In this document: positions 12,301 to 22,826 of the stretch, piece after piece
Layout of the letters: each line of letters starts with the position of its first letter
How positions within the stretch are numbered: position 1 is the first letter of the stretch
Source: Salvia splendens
Lineage: Eukaryota > Streptophyta > Magnoliopsida > Lamiales > Lamiaceae
Assembly: GCF_004379255.2 (NCBI RefSeq)
Contig: NC_056040.1
Span: 33,074,852-33,138,851, forward strand
DNA: 64,000 bases
Direction: 5' to 3'
Position numbers and translations under genes: made by a program
Notes under the pieces: model-generated
The model's input: the letters and a program-made list of their open reading frames with translations, nothing else
Database searches by the model: none
What the model was told of the DNA's origin: nothing

Positions 12301-12794
12301 TTATTTTTCTTATGTGCAGGTTGAGCGGGATGTTGCGGTGGATGTTGAGCTGGCTTAAGTACTTAGGATGTGTTGTGTCGTCATACATAGGCGTCGTCCT
12401 TGACTCTCCTTGAACCGTATTTTCCGCTGCTATAACTTGAACTATGACTCAAGACTTAATCTTTCCTTTATGTTTTGTGTGTGAACATGTATGGTGGTGA
12501 TGAGTTTTAAACTAGTGTTTACGTTGTCTTTTTAAAATTTTATTCTTCGAGATTTAAGTTAAGTATTTGTTCAACTTTAGTTAGTTGATGTATTTCTTAA
12601 GTCTAATTTTTCCCGTTGTCCTTTTTAAAAGTATTTTACCTTATGTCTTTTCAAAAAATTTTTTTAACTTTAAACTCTTTAAACTAAGTTGTTTTCTTCC
12701 TTTAAGTTAATCAAGATGTTCTTTTTAAATTGTTATCCATGCATGTCGGTCACGATCGCCGCGTTGTGGTACCCTTGTATGGGCGGTCGTGATA
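9355..12794 (+). repeat. 3' LTR of Tekay element
   Basis: A 3440-bp LTR that starts TGTAACATCCC and ends GTCGTGATA, the last dinucleotide being TA where the 5' LTR has CA. It contains a C/T-rich block near 10440-10530, a palindrome at 12084-12101 and the conserved AAGTACTCAGCCCTGCATAT block at about 12283. Open frames within it are short and not supported as genes. Confidence 0.9.
12084..12101. repeat. 18-bp perfect palindrome in LTR
   Basis: ATAGTGTGGCCACACTAT is a perfect inverted repeat. It matches in core and position the palindrome at 677-694 of the related LTR, but the outer arms differ. Confidence 0.7.
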
Positions 12795-12797
12795 CCG

Positions 12798-14177
12798 CCG
12801 GTAGTCCCCTCGTCGCCACTCTCCGCCATGTCTCCCAACCTCAAATCGCGCCGCATACTATTGATGATATCCTTCAGCGACGACCTGTAATGGCGATCGG
12901 TCGATGTCCGCCATTCAACCATTGCACGTAACAGGGTTTCATGTTGCACGTAACATGGTTTCATGTTGCGGACCCGTTGGCGCTTCCACTCGCCATCCGC
13001 GCCGCGGACTTTTGCCCCACCGGGCGACGGCGGCGGGCCGACGATGAAGGTGTCGGGAACTCTGCCTCAGCGGGGGGGAGTTCGTGGGAACCAGCACTGC
13101 TACTGTACTCCCCGGAGGCGCTGATCTTCGTCTGCATCGGCCAGCCAGATTCAAAACCCGTAGTAAACTTGGCTGAAGTCTGCACCACAAGATACACCTC
13201 CCAATATTTGAATTCCCCGAAGCCCGCCGCAGGGTCTTGGAACTGATGGTGAGACAGAAGCTTCACATCCTCGGCAGACATGCTGCTGGTTGCCGAGCGG
13301 AGGTTGTTTGTGTAAATGCCGGCGAATCGGCTGAGCTGCCTCTTCAACCGCTCCCATTATTTCCGGCATTGCTCTCCGTTGTGAAGCTTCCCCCCTGGCG
13401 GTTTTAATTGGAGGTAGCTTTGGCTAATGTGCCGCCACATCCTGTCGATATGCTGGTTAGCCCCGATATATGGATCCTCCACTATACTGATCCACGCCTT
13501 CACAAGGGTGATGCACTCCTCTGTGCTCCAGACGGTCCTCCTTTTCCCGCTGGATTCCTCCCCCACCTCAGCGGCCACCGCCTCACCATCGTACCCCGCC
13601 GCAGGCAAGGTAGTGCCCCGTCCCCTGCTCATCCCTCTCCCTGTCCTCCCCCTCCTACATGTCGCCGTTGGTGCGTCTGTGGGAGAATCCCGGATAGAAG
13701 ATAGCTCCAACTCCTAAAACGAGAATGTCTCGATGCTAGTGAACTGAGTCTCGAGAGGAATACTCGGTGGGTTGTCCGTCGACAATAAATCCATATATGG
13801 GCGATAGACATTGTCCACCGGTGATTGGGGGACCCCCTGCCTACTCTCCCCGCAGTGACAGGCGAGCCCTGCATCATCCTCGGGATCATCATTTCGGTCA
13901 TCTGGGGCGGCATGATCCCCGGCATTCCGGGCATCATCCCCGGCATTGGGGTCATTCCGGCACTCACCCCGGGCATTTGGGCCATTTGGGGCATCATCCC
14001 ATACCATGGCAGGTACATGTTGTAGTACCTGGGCATCATCCCCGCCGTCATTTGGGGTTGGGGCATCATCCCCGCCATTTCGGATACCGTGGCGGACATA
14101 GGGGTACTTCCGCCAACGGGAAAGATCGGTCCCTATGACTCGCTCGTGGCAGGGGAATCACTGTCGTGGTGCTCCAT
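12798..14177 (-). pseudogene. Myb/SANT (NAM-like) ORF1 of a PIF/Harbinger-type element, broken
   Basis: The frame starts at ATG 14177 (MEHHDSDSPATSES) about 85 bp after a TATA-like box. An N-terminal Met/Pro/Gly-rich region (about 13860-14100) is followed by a typical linker (FTSIETFSF, ELSSIRDSPT). A Myb/SANT-like DNA-binding segment follows at 13357-13580 (KRTVWSTEECITLVKAWISI and DRMWRHI). A tail resembles the NAM-associated C-terminal domain and ends RRRPVGQKSAAR near 13000. Such proteins are the DNA-binding partner of Harbinger DDE transposases. Breaks seen are TAG 14133-14135, a frame change near 13850, TAG 13714-13716 and TAA 13357-13359. The partner transposase gene is not present. 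Similarity may continue (12800-12920) into the 3' end, where the Tekay LTR is inserted. A diverged host gene of the same family is an alternative. Confidence 0.65.
12922..12965. repeat. Tandem duplication, 22 bp x 2
   Basis: TTGCACGTAACA(G/T)GGTTTCATG occurs twice in direct succession with one mismatch, in the C-terminal or 3' region of the Harbinger ORF1 pseudogene. Confidence 0.85.
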
Positions 14178-14260
14178 TTATCTTCGAAAGAAAAGTATTT
14201 AGAGAGAGAGATACTCTGTTAATACAAGTGGTGTGAATGAAATGAAGTTCAACGAGTCGT

Positions 14261-14268
14261 ATTTATAG
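14261..14268 (-). promoter_or_regulatory. TATA-like box upstream of Harbinger ORF1
   Basis: CTATAAAT on the minus strand lies about 85 bp upstream of the ATG at 14177, a plausible promoter for the pseudogene. Confidence 0.45.
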
Positions 14269-14300
14269 AATTTTCTAAAAATAATAATAAAATAATTAGA

Positions 14301-14316
14301 ACGTCCGCGCGGACGT
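14301..14316. repeat. 16-bp GC-rich palindrome
   Basis: ACGTCCGCGCGGACGT is a perfect inverted repeat in an AT-rich context, with another ACGTCCGTG copy nearby at about 14353. Repeated GGACG boxes near the end of a Harbinger element are plausible transposase or Myb-protein binding sites (inference). Confidence 0.55.
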
Positions 14317-14382
14317 CCGTGGAGTCAACTCTACTCCACTAGCTTAGACAGACGTCCGTGCTAATGTGCGTTCGAATATTGA

Positions 14383-15125
14383 TGAACCGGCGGTTCACGG
14401 TTCAAGATAGGCATGAACTGGAACCGGCCCATCAAGGGTCCCGGTTCCGGTTCAAAAAACCGGCGGTTCCGGCCGGTTCGCCAATTTTTTTTTTGCATTA
14501 ATTTGATTTGTTTATGTATGAAATGTACGTAAATAAAATTAAAAAAAATACGATGAAAGTTGCAATTTTATTGAAATAACACATTTACAACAATTACAAA
14601 TCGAAAAAACCTTGAAGTCTTGAAGTCTTAAACAAAAATTTAAATACAAACGAGACTACTAGTAAACAACGAAGCTAATTACAAATGATAAAAAGACGTA
14701 GAAGTTAATATAAAAAAAACTTATAAATATATATATACTCTTAATCGGCGAAGGAGATCTTTCTACATAACTAAATTAAGGACACCTTTAGCAATTCAAC
14801 TTTAAATGTTGACTTTAGTCTAACAATCAACAATTATAGTAGAATTGTCAAAAGTTTCCCTGATTTAGCCGTATAGAGAAATCTACTTCATCGACTAGAG
14901 TATATACAAATACAATTATTTAATTGTATTTGCATATTTTTAAAGTAGGAACAAAAGGAAAAAAAAGAAATAAAGGAAAAAGGACTTGAACTCAACTTAA
15001 ATTTAAAATTTAAGTTGAGTTGCCTACGTATCCCCAATGCTCATTTGCATTAGGGAATCAAAGCCCACGTAGTTCTCTTACCTTACTTACCTATTTGGCT
15101 TGGCCGGCGGCGGTTGACGGTTGGC
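14383..15125 (-). mobile_element. 3' end and trailer of hAT element
   Basis: The segment at about 14383-14485 is packed with CCGGTTC, GGAACCGG and CGGCGGTTC copies in both orientations, the kind of subterminal repeat that hAT transposases bind. The end may be near 14407 (TAGGCATGAAC), but I cannot identify the 8-bp target duplication. From 14500 to 15125 the sequence is AT-rich trailer without a gene. Confidence 0.5.
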
Positions 15126-16583
15126 CTACGATTCATCCCGGGTGAATTCATCTTGTGATCCCTCCTGACGATCATCCCAATCATTTTCTTGTTCTCTGAC
15201 GTCGGCTTTGGCCCAATCATCAATTAACATCACGGCTTCCATATTTTTCGGCGAGAGCTTACTTCTTGATTCATCCAACACACGCAGCCAACACTAAAAG
15301 CGGACTCGACGGCGAAAGTGGAAGCCGGAACAGAGAAAATCTCATTGGCCATTGACGCAAGGATGGGAAAATCTTTCTCGTGGGTTCCCCACCAATCGAG
15401 GACGTCGATTTGGACGGGAGGAGTAGGACCTTCATCACCAAATGAAAAGAGTGAATCGAAATATAAATCCAATTCACTTACCATACCTGAGGTCCTTCTG
15501 TTGGTGCTGTAGCTGTATAGGTCGGCTAGTTGGGACGCGGCGTCGGGGTCATCATGATCGGCTTGAAATACAAAGCCATAGTTATGTTGTGGAGGGGGGG
15601 GTCTTCTGACTTGGTGGGTGTTGTTATACTTGGTTTCATATTCGGCGTAGAGAGCGCGCAAGTTATACTCGAAGGTTTGTTGGACAATGGACCGGTCCGG
15701 GAGGGTTATTTGAAATGTTTCTGAGAGGTCTACTCCAAATTCGTCACTGGTATTAGATTGGATTGCTTGAATGGGGCCAAGATCAATTGAACTCAAATTG
15801 TTATAATAAAACTCCAAAATCCTAGAGTTACCGGATAATTTCCATTTTGGATCCAATACCTTTGCAATCAAAAACACGGTTGGAATCTCACTGAAATACT
15901 TGAGCCATTTTTCAATCATGTAATATAAGACACACATTAGCTCAGGGGAAGAGGAAGCATTTTTCATTGCAGTTTTAAAACCAAGGGATATGTACATGCA
16001 ATGCTCTAAAACACGAACAACAGTGCAGTAATAAACACCCGACAATTCAACAGTGGCATTTTTAAAATTTTTAAACAATTTAAATAAAGCCATACTGTGT
16101 TCCCAACAACTATGCGAAAGATATAAATCATGAACGGGATAGGTTCTATAAAAATCACATAAAGCATCTTTATGTATCAAAGTAGAATTCAGACAATCAT
16201 ATGTCGAATTCCATCTATGAGACACATCCATAGTAAAATTCGTATACCTGATATTATTTTGATGGCAATATTTCTTCCATGCTTTGCCAATATGTGGCTT
16301 TTGATGGATTAATTTAACTGCAGTTCTAATAAGAGAAACATGCTTTTGCCATAATTCAAGCGCATCTTGTACACATAAATTTAAAATATGACAAATGCAT
16401 CGTTGATGAAAATACTTACCTCCAATTACCGGTGTACAAGCCGCAATCAAATCGCCAATACTTGCGGTGTTGGCAGTTGCATTATCAAAACCGATAGAAA
16501 ATATCTTGTTGCATAATTGAAACTCATTTAAAACTTGTATAATTAAAGAAGCAATTTCGGGTGCAGTGTGTGAAGGGGTTGGC
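15126..16583 (-). pseudogene. hAT-family transposase (RICESLEEPER-like), N-terminally truncated
   Basis: The protein is a cut-and-paste DDE transposase. Reading starts within the catalytic core (SIGFDNATANTASIGDLI at about 16450-16510), continues through the conserved CICHILNLCVQDAL segment and VSHRWNSTYDCL, and ends in the hAT C-terminal dimerisation domain (DVLDWWGTHEKDFPILA and STFAVESAFS). The main open frame is 15230-16450. After AFS a one-base frameshift near 15290 moves the reading to another frame that carries the expected RVLDESRSKLSP continuation and stops at 15126-15128. The BED zinc finger and N-terminal half are absent; homology stops abruptly near 16583, where unrelated sequence begins. 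Inactive. Confidence 0.88.
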
Positions 16584-17309
16584 AGCAGAAGCGTGCAGGA
16601 ATTTACCGATCACATAAATTTGATCTATTTAGCAGATTATTTAGACAAATTCTATTCGCGTAATTATCACATGTATCATGCTCATAACTTGAATTAAAAC
16701 ATGCTTTAGCATATAAAATCCCTAAAACATGCTTACTACGAAATTAGCCAATTTACCTTGTTGATTCAATCAAGAATCGATGATGGCTTGCATCTTCTCC
16801 ACGTGAAGATCTTCAGTACTCGACCTCAGACCTTCTGACTGGTGTCCCGGACTATACTAGGACTTGAATAACGAAGACAAAACTCAGCTCACGGAGGAGG
16901 TAAAATTTCGAACTCTCTCTTTCTCTGAGGGGGGCGAAAATTCTCAACAATAATAATTGTGTTTTCTATCTCCTTTATTCTCCTATTTATATTAAGTCAC
17001 ATATTGGGCTCAGTCAGGGATCTAAGGAAGAATTTGGAACAGGCCTCACCCAATTAGCTTTTTACTAATTAAATTAAACCCACAATTTAATATAAGCTTA
17101 TATTGGAATATTACAAGCAGCCACTACAGAAGTAATATTGCACTGCCTTCCAAATCCGAAATTACAAGTATTCCGGGTTTCCTTTAATTGCATTTAATTT
17201 ATTTCCCGCGCTTAAGATAGAAACATCCATTAATTAATTATTGTCTGCTATGAACTTAATTAATTAACATATTTTAATCTCCAAGAGTAGACTTAGCAAG
17301 AAACTCTTA
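16584..17309. other. Unclassified repeat, possible LTR fragment
   Basis: This is AT-rich sequence without a reading frame that abuts the broken end of the hAT gene. Its texture (short CT-rich block near 16910-16930, AATTAATTAA motifs) suggests a Copia-like LTR on the minus strand, but no convincing terminal pair or target duplication could be found. Confidence 0.3.
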
Positions 17310-17511
17310 CTCCTTCTGTCCCATTAGAAATGAAACGTTTTCCTTTTTAGTTTGTCCCATTAAAAATGAAACGTTTCCTAAAATGGAAATATTTCTATCT
17401 CTACTTTTTCATCTCTCTTACTTTACTCTCTCTTCATTAACTCACAAAACAACCCTACATAAAAACCCGTGCCGATTCTCAAATGTTGCATATTTAATGG
17501 GACGGAGGGAG
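17310..17511. mobile_element. Stowaway MITE (Tc1/mariner type)
   Basis: The 202-bp element has inverted ends CTCCTTCTGTCCCATTA and TAATGGGACGGAGGGAG, with a diverged left end, and is flanked by TA on both sides (17308-17309, 17512-17513). It contains the typical AAATGAAACG subterminal motif twice and no coding capacity. Confidence 0.85.
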
Positions 17512-17985
17512 TATTTATTATTCATAGAATAATTAAACTCCAACTAGCTAGGTTCCGAATAATAAAACCTTGTTTCGAGCTCCTCTTGTGGATGTTATCA
17601 AACGAGACTTTCCTCGCGCAATAGACTTAGCAAGAGTAGATTGGATTATTGAGGATTTCAATGGATTTTTTGTTTATTATGAATTGCACAATAGTTTGTG
17701 TCTCAATTATTTTTTGAACCATTCAAGATTTCAATTAATCTCCAACCATCAATTTTTTTTAATAATAATATATTTTCTATATATACTTTTAATATTTGAA
17801 AATCTTTTCTCAAAAAGTTTGATTTAGTATATAAAATAATTGTATAGTATAATGTTTACAATTATTTTATTTCTAAGTTGTTTAAATATTAATGTTAAAT
17901 ATAATATACTTTAAACTATTTCATTTGTAAGTGAATCTATATACATAATCAACAATTATAAAATTTTAATATATATATATATATA
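17512..17985. other. AT-rich spacer
   Basis: Sequence to the right of the MITE, continuing the element it inserted into, then very AT-rich DNA ending in an AT dinucleotide run (about 17968-17985). The open frame at 17570-17827 has no recognisable similarity and I do not call it a gene. Confidence 0.4.
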
Positions 17986-18118
17986 TATAGAGAGAGTTGT
18001 GATCATATGATAACCCATAAATATCGTAATAACCCTATAACCAAATCTGAACCACACATATTTTCTAATCTTGTGGTTGAGATTCAAACTTAGATTTACT
18101 TAAAAAAAAAAAGGCGCG

Positions 18119-18420
18119 GGGGTAAATATGTCATTTCCCTGGGTAAATATGTCATTTCCCTCATTTAAATTTCTGAATTTCGCTCCATTCTTTCTATCTT
18201 TCTCAGTTCGATTCTTTCCTATTCTCCGCGATTTGGTTTCAGATTTCCATAATCTCTAGATTTCCATAATCTCCATATTTCCTTCCGATTATTTCCATAG
18301 ACTCCAGATTTCCTTCCGATTATTTCCATAGAGATTTCCTTCTGATTATTTCAATAGACTCCAGATTTCCTTCCGATTATTTTAATAGACTCCAGATTTC
18401 CTTCCGATTTGGTTAATTAT
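18119..18420. repeat. Short tandem repeats in MULE 5' region
   Basis: A GGGTAAATATGTCATTTCCCT unit is duplicated at about 18119-18160. Four or more copies of an AGATTTCCTTCCGATTATTT-like unit (about 30 bp) follow between about 18283 and 18412. They lie just upstream of the start codon, in the presumed 5' UTR. Confidence 0.7.
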
Positions 18421-18659
18421 TTCATAATCTCTAGATTTTCATTGATTATCTGTTCAATAGCTGTCATAATTTGCTTCGATGGAGAACGTAGCAAATAACG
18501 AAGGTAACAATCATTATCTATTATTTAGCTTATTGATTGTGTTCATATTTTAATTTATTGATTGTTTTGATTCATGTATTGAATTTGATTTTTGATGAAT
18601 ATTAGCTGTCGATTGGTTTATGTTTCTGATGTACTGAAATTCTTATTTAATTAAATTAT

Positions 18660-21600
18660 GTATTGCCATTTTTGTGTTAAGATGATAGTTTTGGCTTATA
18701 AATTTTAGGTTTGCAGCATAAAATGATAGTTTTGCCGGATACAATGATATTTTGAGTTGATAAAATGATATTTTTTCTGATGATAGTTTTGCCGAATACA
18801 ATGATATTCTGAGTTGATAGTTTTGCAACCTGTGCTGTTAACAAAATGTTACTTTCAGCACATAAAATGATACTTTTGTTTATAAAATGATACATTTGTC
18901 ATAAAATGACACTTTTACCTGATAAAATGATAATCTAAGCTGATAAAATGACAGTAACCTTATAAAAATGATAGTTTAGCTGAAGAAATGGCATATAAGC
19001 TGATAAAATGATACTTTAACGTGACAAAATGACATAAAACTGATAAAATGATAGTTTTACCGGATAGAATGATACTCTGAGCTAATAAAATGATACTTTT
19101 TGCTTATAAATGTTAGGTATACTACATAAAATGATAGTTTTGCCGGATAGAATGATACTTTCAGCAGATAGAATGATAGATATTTTTGATGTATAAAATG
19201 ACATTTTTGTTTAATAAAATGATACTTTTACCTGATAAAATGATAATTTAAGCGGATAAAATGACAGTAACCTTATAAAAATGATAGTTTTTCCGGATAG
19301 AATGATACTCTGAGTTAATAAAATGATACTTTTTGCTTATAAATGTTAGGTATACTGCATAAAATGATAGTTTTTCCGGATAGAATGATACTTTCAGCAG
19401 ATAGAATGATATGTATTTTTGGTGTATAAAATGACATTTTTGTTTAATAAAATGATACTTTTACCTGATAAAATGATAATTTAAGCGGATAAAATGACAT
19501 AAAACTGATAAAATAATAGTTTTGTCGGATAGAATGATACTCTGAGTTAATAAAATGATACTTTTTGCTTATAAATGTTAGGTATACTACATAAAATGAT
19601 AGTTTTGCCGGATAGAATGATACTTTCAGCAGATAGAATGATAGGTATTTTTGGTGTATAAAATGACATTTTTGTTTAATAAAATGATACTTTTACCTGA
19701 TAAAATGATAATTTAAGCGGATAAAATGACAGTAATCTTATAAAATGATAGTTTTTTCCGGATAGAATGATACTCTGAGTTAATAAAATGATACTTTTTG
19801 CTTATAAATGTTAGGTATACTGCATAAAATGATAGTTTTGCCGGATAGAATGATACTTTCAGCAGATCGAATGATAGGTATTTTTGGTCTATAAAATGAT
19901 ATTTTTGTTTAATAAAATGGTACTTTTACCTGATAAAATGATAATTTAAGCGGATAAAATGACATAAAGCTGATAAAATGATAGTTTTGCCGGATAGAAT
20001 GATACTCTGAGTTAATAAAATGATACTTTTTGCTTATAAATGTTAGGTATACTGCATAAAATGATAGTTTTGCCGGATAGAATGATACTTTCAGCAGATA
20101 GAATGATAGATATTTTTGGTGTATAAAATGACATTTTTGTTTAATAAAATGATACTTTTACCTGATAAAATGATAATTTAAGCGGATAAAATGATAGTAA
20201 CCTTATAAAAATGATAGTTTTTTCCGGATAGAATGATACTCTGAGTTAATAAAATGATACTTTTTGCTTATAAATGTTAGGTATACTGCATAAAATGATA
20301 GTTTTTCCGGATAGAATGTTACTTTCAGCAGATAGAATGATATGTATTTTTGGTGTATAAAATGACATTTTTGTTTAATAAAATGATACTTTTACCTGAT
20401 AAAATGATAATTTAAGCGGATAAAATGACATAAAACTGATAAAATGATAGTTTTGTCGGATAGAATGATATTCTGAGTTAATAAAATGATACTTTTTGCT
20501 TATAAATGTTAGGTATACTGCATAAAATGATAGTTTTGCCGGATAGAATGATACTTTCAGCAGATAGAATGATAGGTATTTTTGGTGTATAAAATGACAT
20601 TTTTGGTGTATAAAATGATACTTTTACCTGATAAAATGATAATTTAAGCGGATAAAATGACAGTAACCTTATAAAAATGATAGTTTTTTCCGGATAGAAT
20701 GATACTCTGAGTTAATAAAATGATACTTTTTGCTTATAAATGTTAGGTATACTGCATAAAATGATAGTTTTGCCGGATAGAATGATACTTTCAGCAGATC
20801 GAATGATAGGTATTTTTGGTCTATAAAATGACATTTTTGTTTAATAAAATGATACTTTTGCCTGATAAAATGATAATTTAAGCGGATAAAATGACATAAA
20901 GCTGATAAAATGATAGTTTTGCCGGATAGAATGATACTCTGAGTTAATAAAATGATACGTTTTGCTTATAAATGTTAGGTATACTGCATAAAATGATAGT
21001 TTTACCGGATAGAATGATACTTTCATCAGATAGAATGATAGGTATTTTTGGTGTATAAAATGACATTTTTGGTGTATAAAATGATACTTTTACCTGATAA
21101 AATGATAATTTAAGCGGATAAAATGACAGTAACCTTATAAAAATGATAGTTTTTTCCGGATAGAATGATACTCTGAGTTAATAAAATGATACTTTTTGCT
21201 TATAAATGTTAGGTATACTGCATAAAATGATAGTTTTGCCGGATAGAATGATACTTTCAGCAGATCGAATGATAGGTATTTTTGGTCTATAAAATGACAT
21301 TTTGTTTAATAAAATGATACTTTTGCCTGATAAAATGATAATTTAAGCTGATAAAATGACATAAAGCTGATAAAATGATAGTTTTGCCGGATAGAATGAT
21401 ACTCTGAGTTAATAAAATGATACGTTTTGCTTATAAATGTTAGGTATACTGCATAAAATGATAGTTTTACCGGATAGAATGATACTTTCATCAGATAGAA
21501 TGATAGGTATTTTTGGTGTATAAAATGACATTTTTGTTTAATAAAATGATACTTTTACCTGATAAAATGATAATTTAAGCGGATAAAATCACAGTTACCT

Positions 21601-21850
21601 TATAAAAATGATACTCTGAGGTGATAAAATGATACGTTTACTGCTTTGTAGGTTTGTATATTATGTATTGTGCGGATTATGTGTTAAGATGATACTTTTG
21701 GCTTATAAATTTTAGGTTTGCAGCATAAAATGATAGTTTTGCCTGATACAATGACATTCTGAGTTTATAAAATGATACTTTTTCTGATGATAGTTTTTCC
21801 TAATAAAATGATACTCTGAGTTGATAAAATGTTACTTTTACTGATTTGTA
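18660..21850 (+). repeat. TAAAATGATA satellite with higher-order structure
   Basis: The basic unit is (G/T)ATAAAATGATA plus 5-12 variable bases. Units are organised into an approximately 233-bp higher-order repeat: the landmark TGCTTATAAATGTTAGG recurs at 19101, 19334, 19566, 19799, 20031, 20265, 20497, 20731, 20963, 21197 and 21428. Two versions alternate. One has a GACAGTAACCTTATAAAA segment and the other a GACATAAA(A/G)CTGATAAAA segment, so the real amplification unit is a dimer of about 466 bp. The array fills intron 1 of the MULE gene. Confidence 0.9.
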
Positions 21851-22614
21851 GGTTTGTACATTCCTGTTTGTGATGATGCTTTGAAGCCAATGGTTGGTAT
21901 GAAATTCAATACATTAGTAGAAGCATCTGGTTTCTATGAACACTATGCCCGTTCAGTTGGTTTTGGCATTCGTAAACTGGGCAACAAATCAGTTCATGGT
22001 ATTATTAAGTGGCAGTATTTGGCTTGCAGCAGACAAGGCTCTCAGAGTTTTATACCTGGTCATACATCCAAATCAACTGAAGTGTCTGTTAAGAAGCGTA
22101 GGTGTCGGTCGTTTAGGTGTGAATGTCTTGCTAAGCTCAACTTGAGATATTTTTCAGATGGTATTAGCAGCGGGTATGCGTTTTATCAGTTTGTTGAGTA
22201 TCATAATCACTTAATGGTTGCAGATGAGCATATGCATTTTATGACGGCCAATCGCAGTCTGGATCCTATCCATCGATGTTTTATGGAGGATTGTGGCAGG
22301 TGTAATATTGGTCCCACTCAAACATTCAAACTTTTGAAGAAGATAATGGGTGGAGCTGAAAATGTTGGATGTGATATTATTGATATTAGAAATGGTTATC
22401 GTGATATTATGTCCAATATTGATGGTTCAGATGCTCAAATGATTTTTGATTATATGCGTTCTCAAAAGGAATTATATGGTGCCTTCTATTATGAAATTGA
22501 GATAGGATCTCATGGAAAGTTAACTAAACTCTTCTGGGCTGATGCTATTTCAAGATGAAATTATCATATGTTTGGAGATATAATTTCATTTGATTCAACA
22601 TACAACACTAACAG

Positions 22615-22826
22615 GTATATTACTTTTGTTGCTAATAGACCTAAAATGATACTTTTTGCTGATACAATGATACTTTTTGTTGATACAATGATACCTTTTT
22701 GCTGATACAACTATATTTCAGTGGATACAATGATACTTTTTGCTGATAAAATGATAGTTATAGCTGATAGCTGATACTTTTCTGTATGCATGAAAATATA
22801 ACTCATTTTTATGTTATGTTTTGAAG
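22615..22826 (+). repeat. MULE intron 2 with satellite units
   Basis: This 212-bp intron (GT 22615, AG 22826) also holds at least five ATGATA(C)TTTT units, related to the large array in intron 1. Confidence 0.8.

Larger units (their letters stand above)
3014..12794 (+). mobile_element. Tekay/Del-lineage Ty3/gypsy chromovirus, 5'-truncated
   Basis: The order is: remnant of 5' LTR, primer site, long noncoding leader, PR-RT-RNase H-INT-chromodomain, polypurine tract, full 3' LTR. Lineage is inferred from the C-terminal chromodomain, the long (3.4 kb) LTR starting TGTAACATCCC, and the motif TTCGGGACGAAATTT next to the polypurine tract. The 524-bp remnant of the 5' LTR differs from the matching part of the 3' LTR at only a handful of positions by eye, so insertion was recent despite the broken coding region. 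The 5' LTR was interrupted by the minus-strand element that ends at 3013. No gag reading frame is recognisable. Confidence 0.85.

Noticed and set aside
13767..14138. His/Gly-rich plus-strand frame
   Set aside because: It is antisense to the Met/Pro-rich N-terminus of the Harbinger ORF1 pseudogene.
17570..17827. 85-codon plus-strand frame after the MITE
   Set aside because: No domain, strongly AT-driven composition at the end, and located in LTR-like noncoding sequence.
18643..21491. Several 60-70 codon minus-strand frames with repeating FYPVKLSFYAV-like sequence
   Set aside because: They are translations of the TAAAATGATA satellite and repeat at its period.
18660..21850. CRISPR-like appearance of regularly spaced repeats
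   Set aside because: Repeat spacing and variable parts are those of a higher-order plant satellite in an intron; there are no distinct spacers, no cas genes, and the context is eukaryotic.
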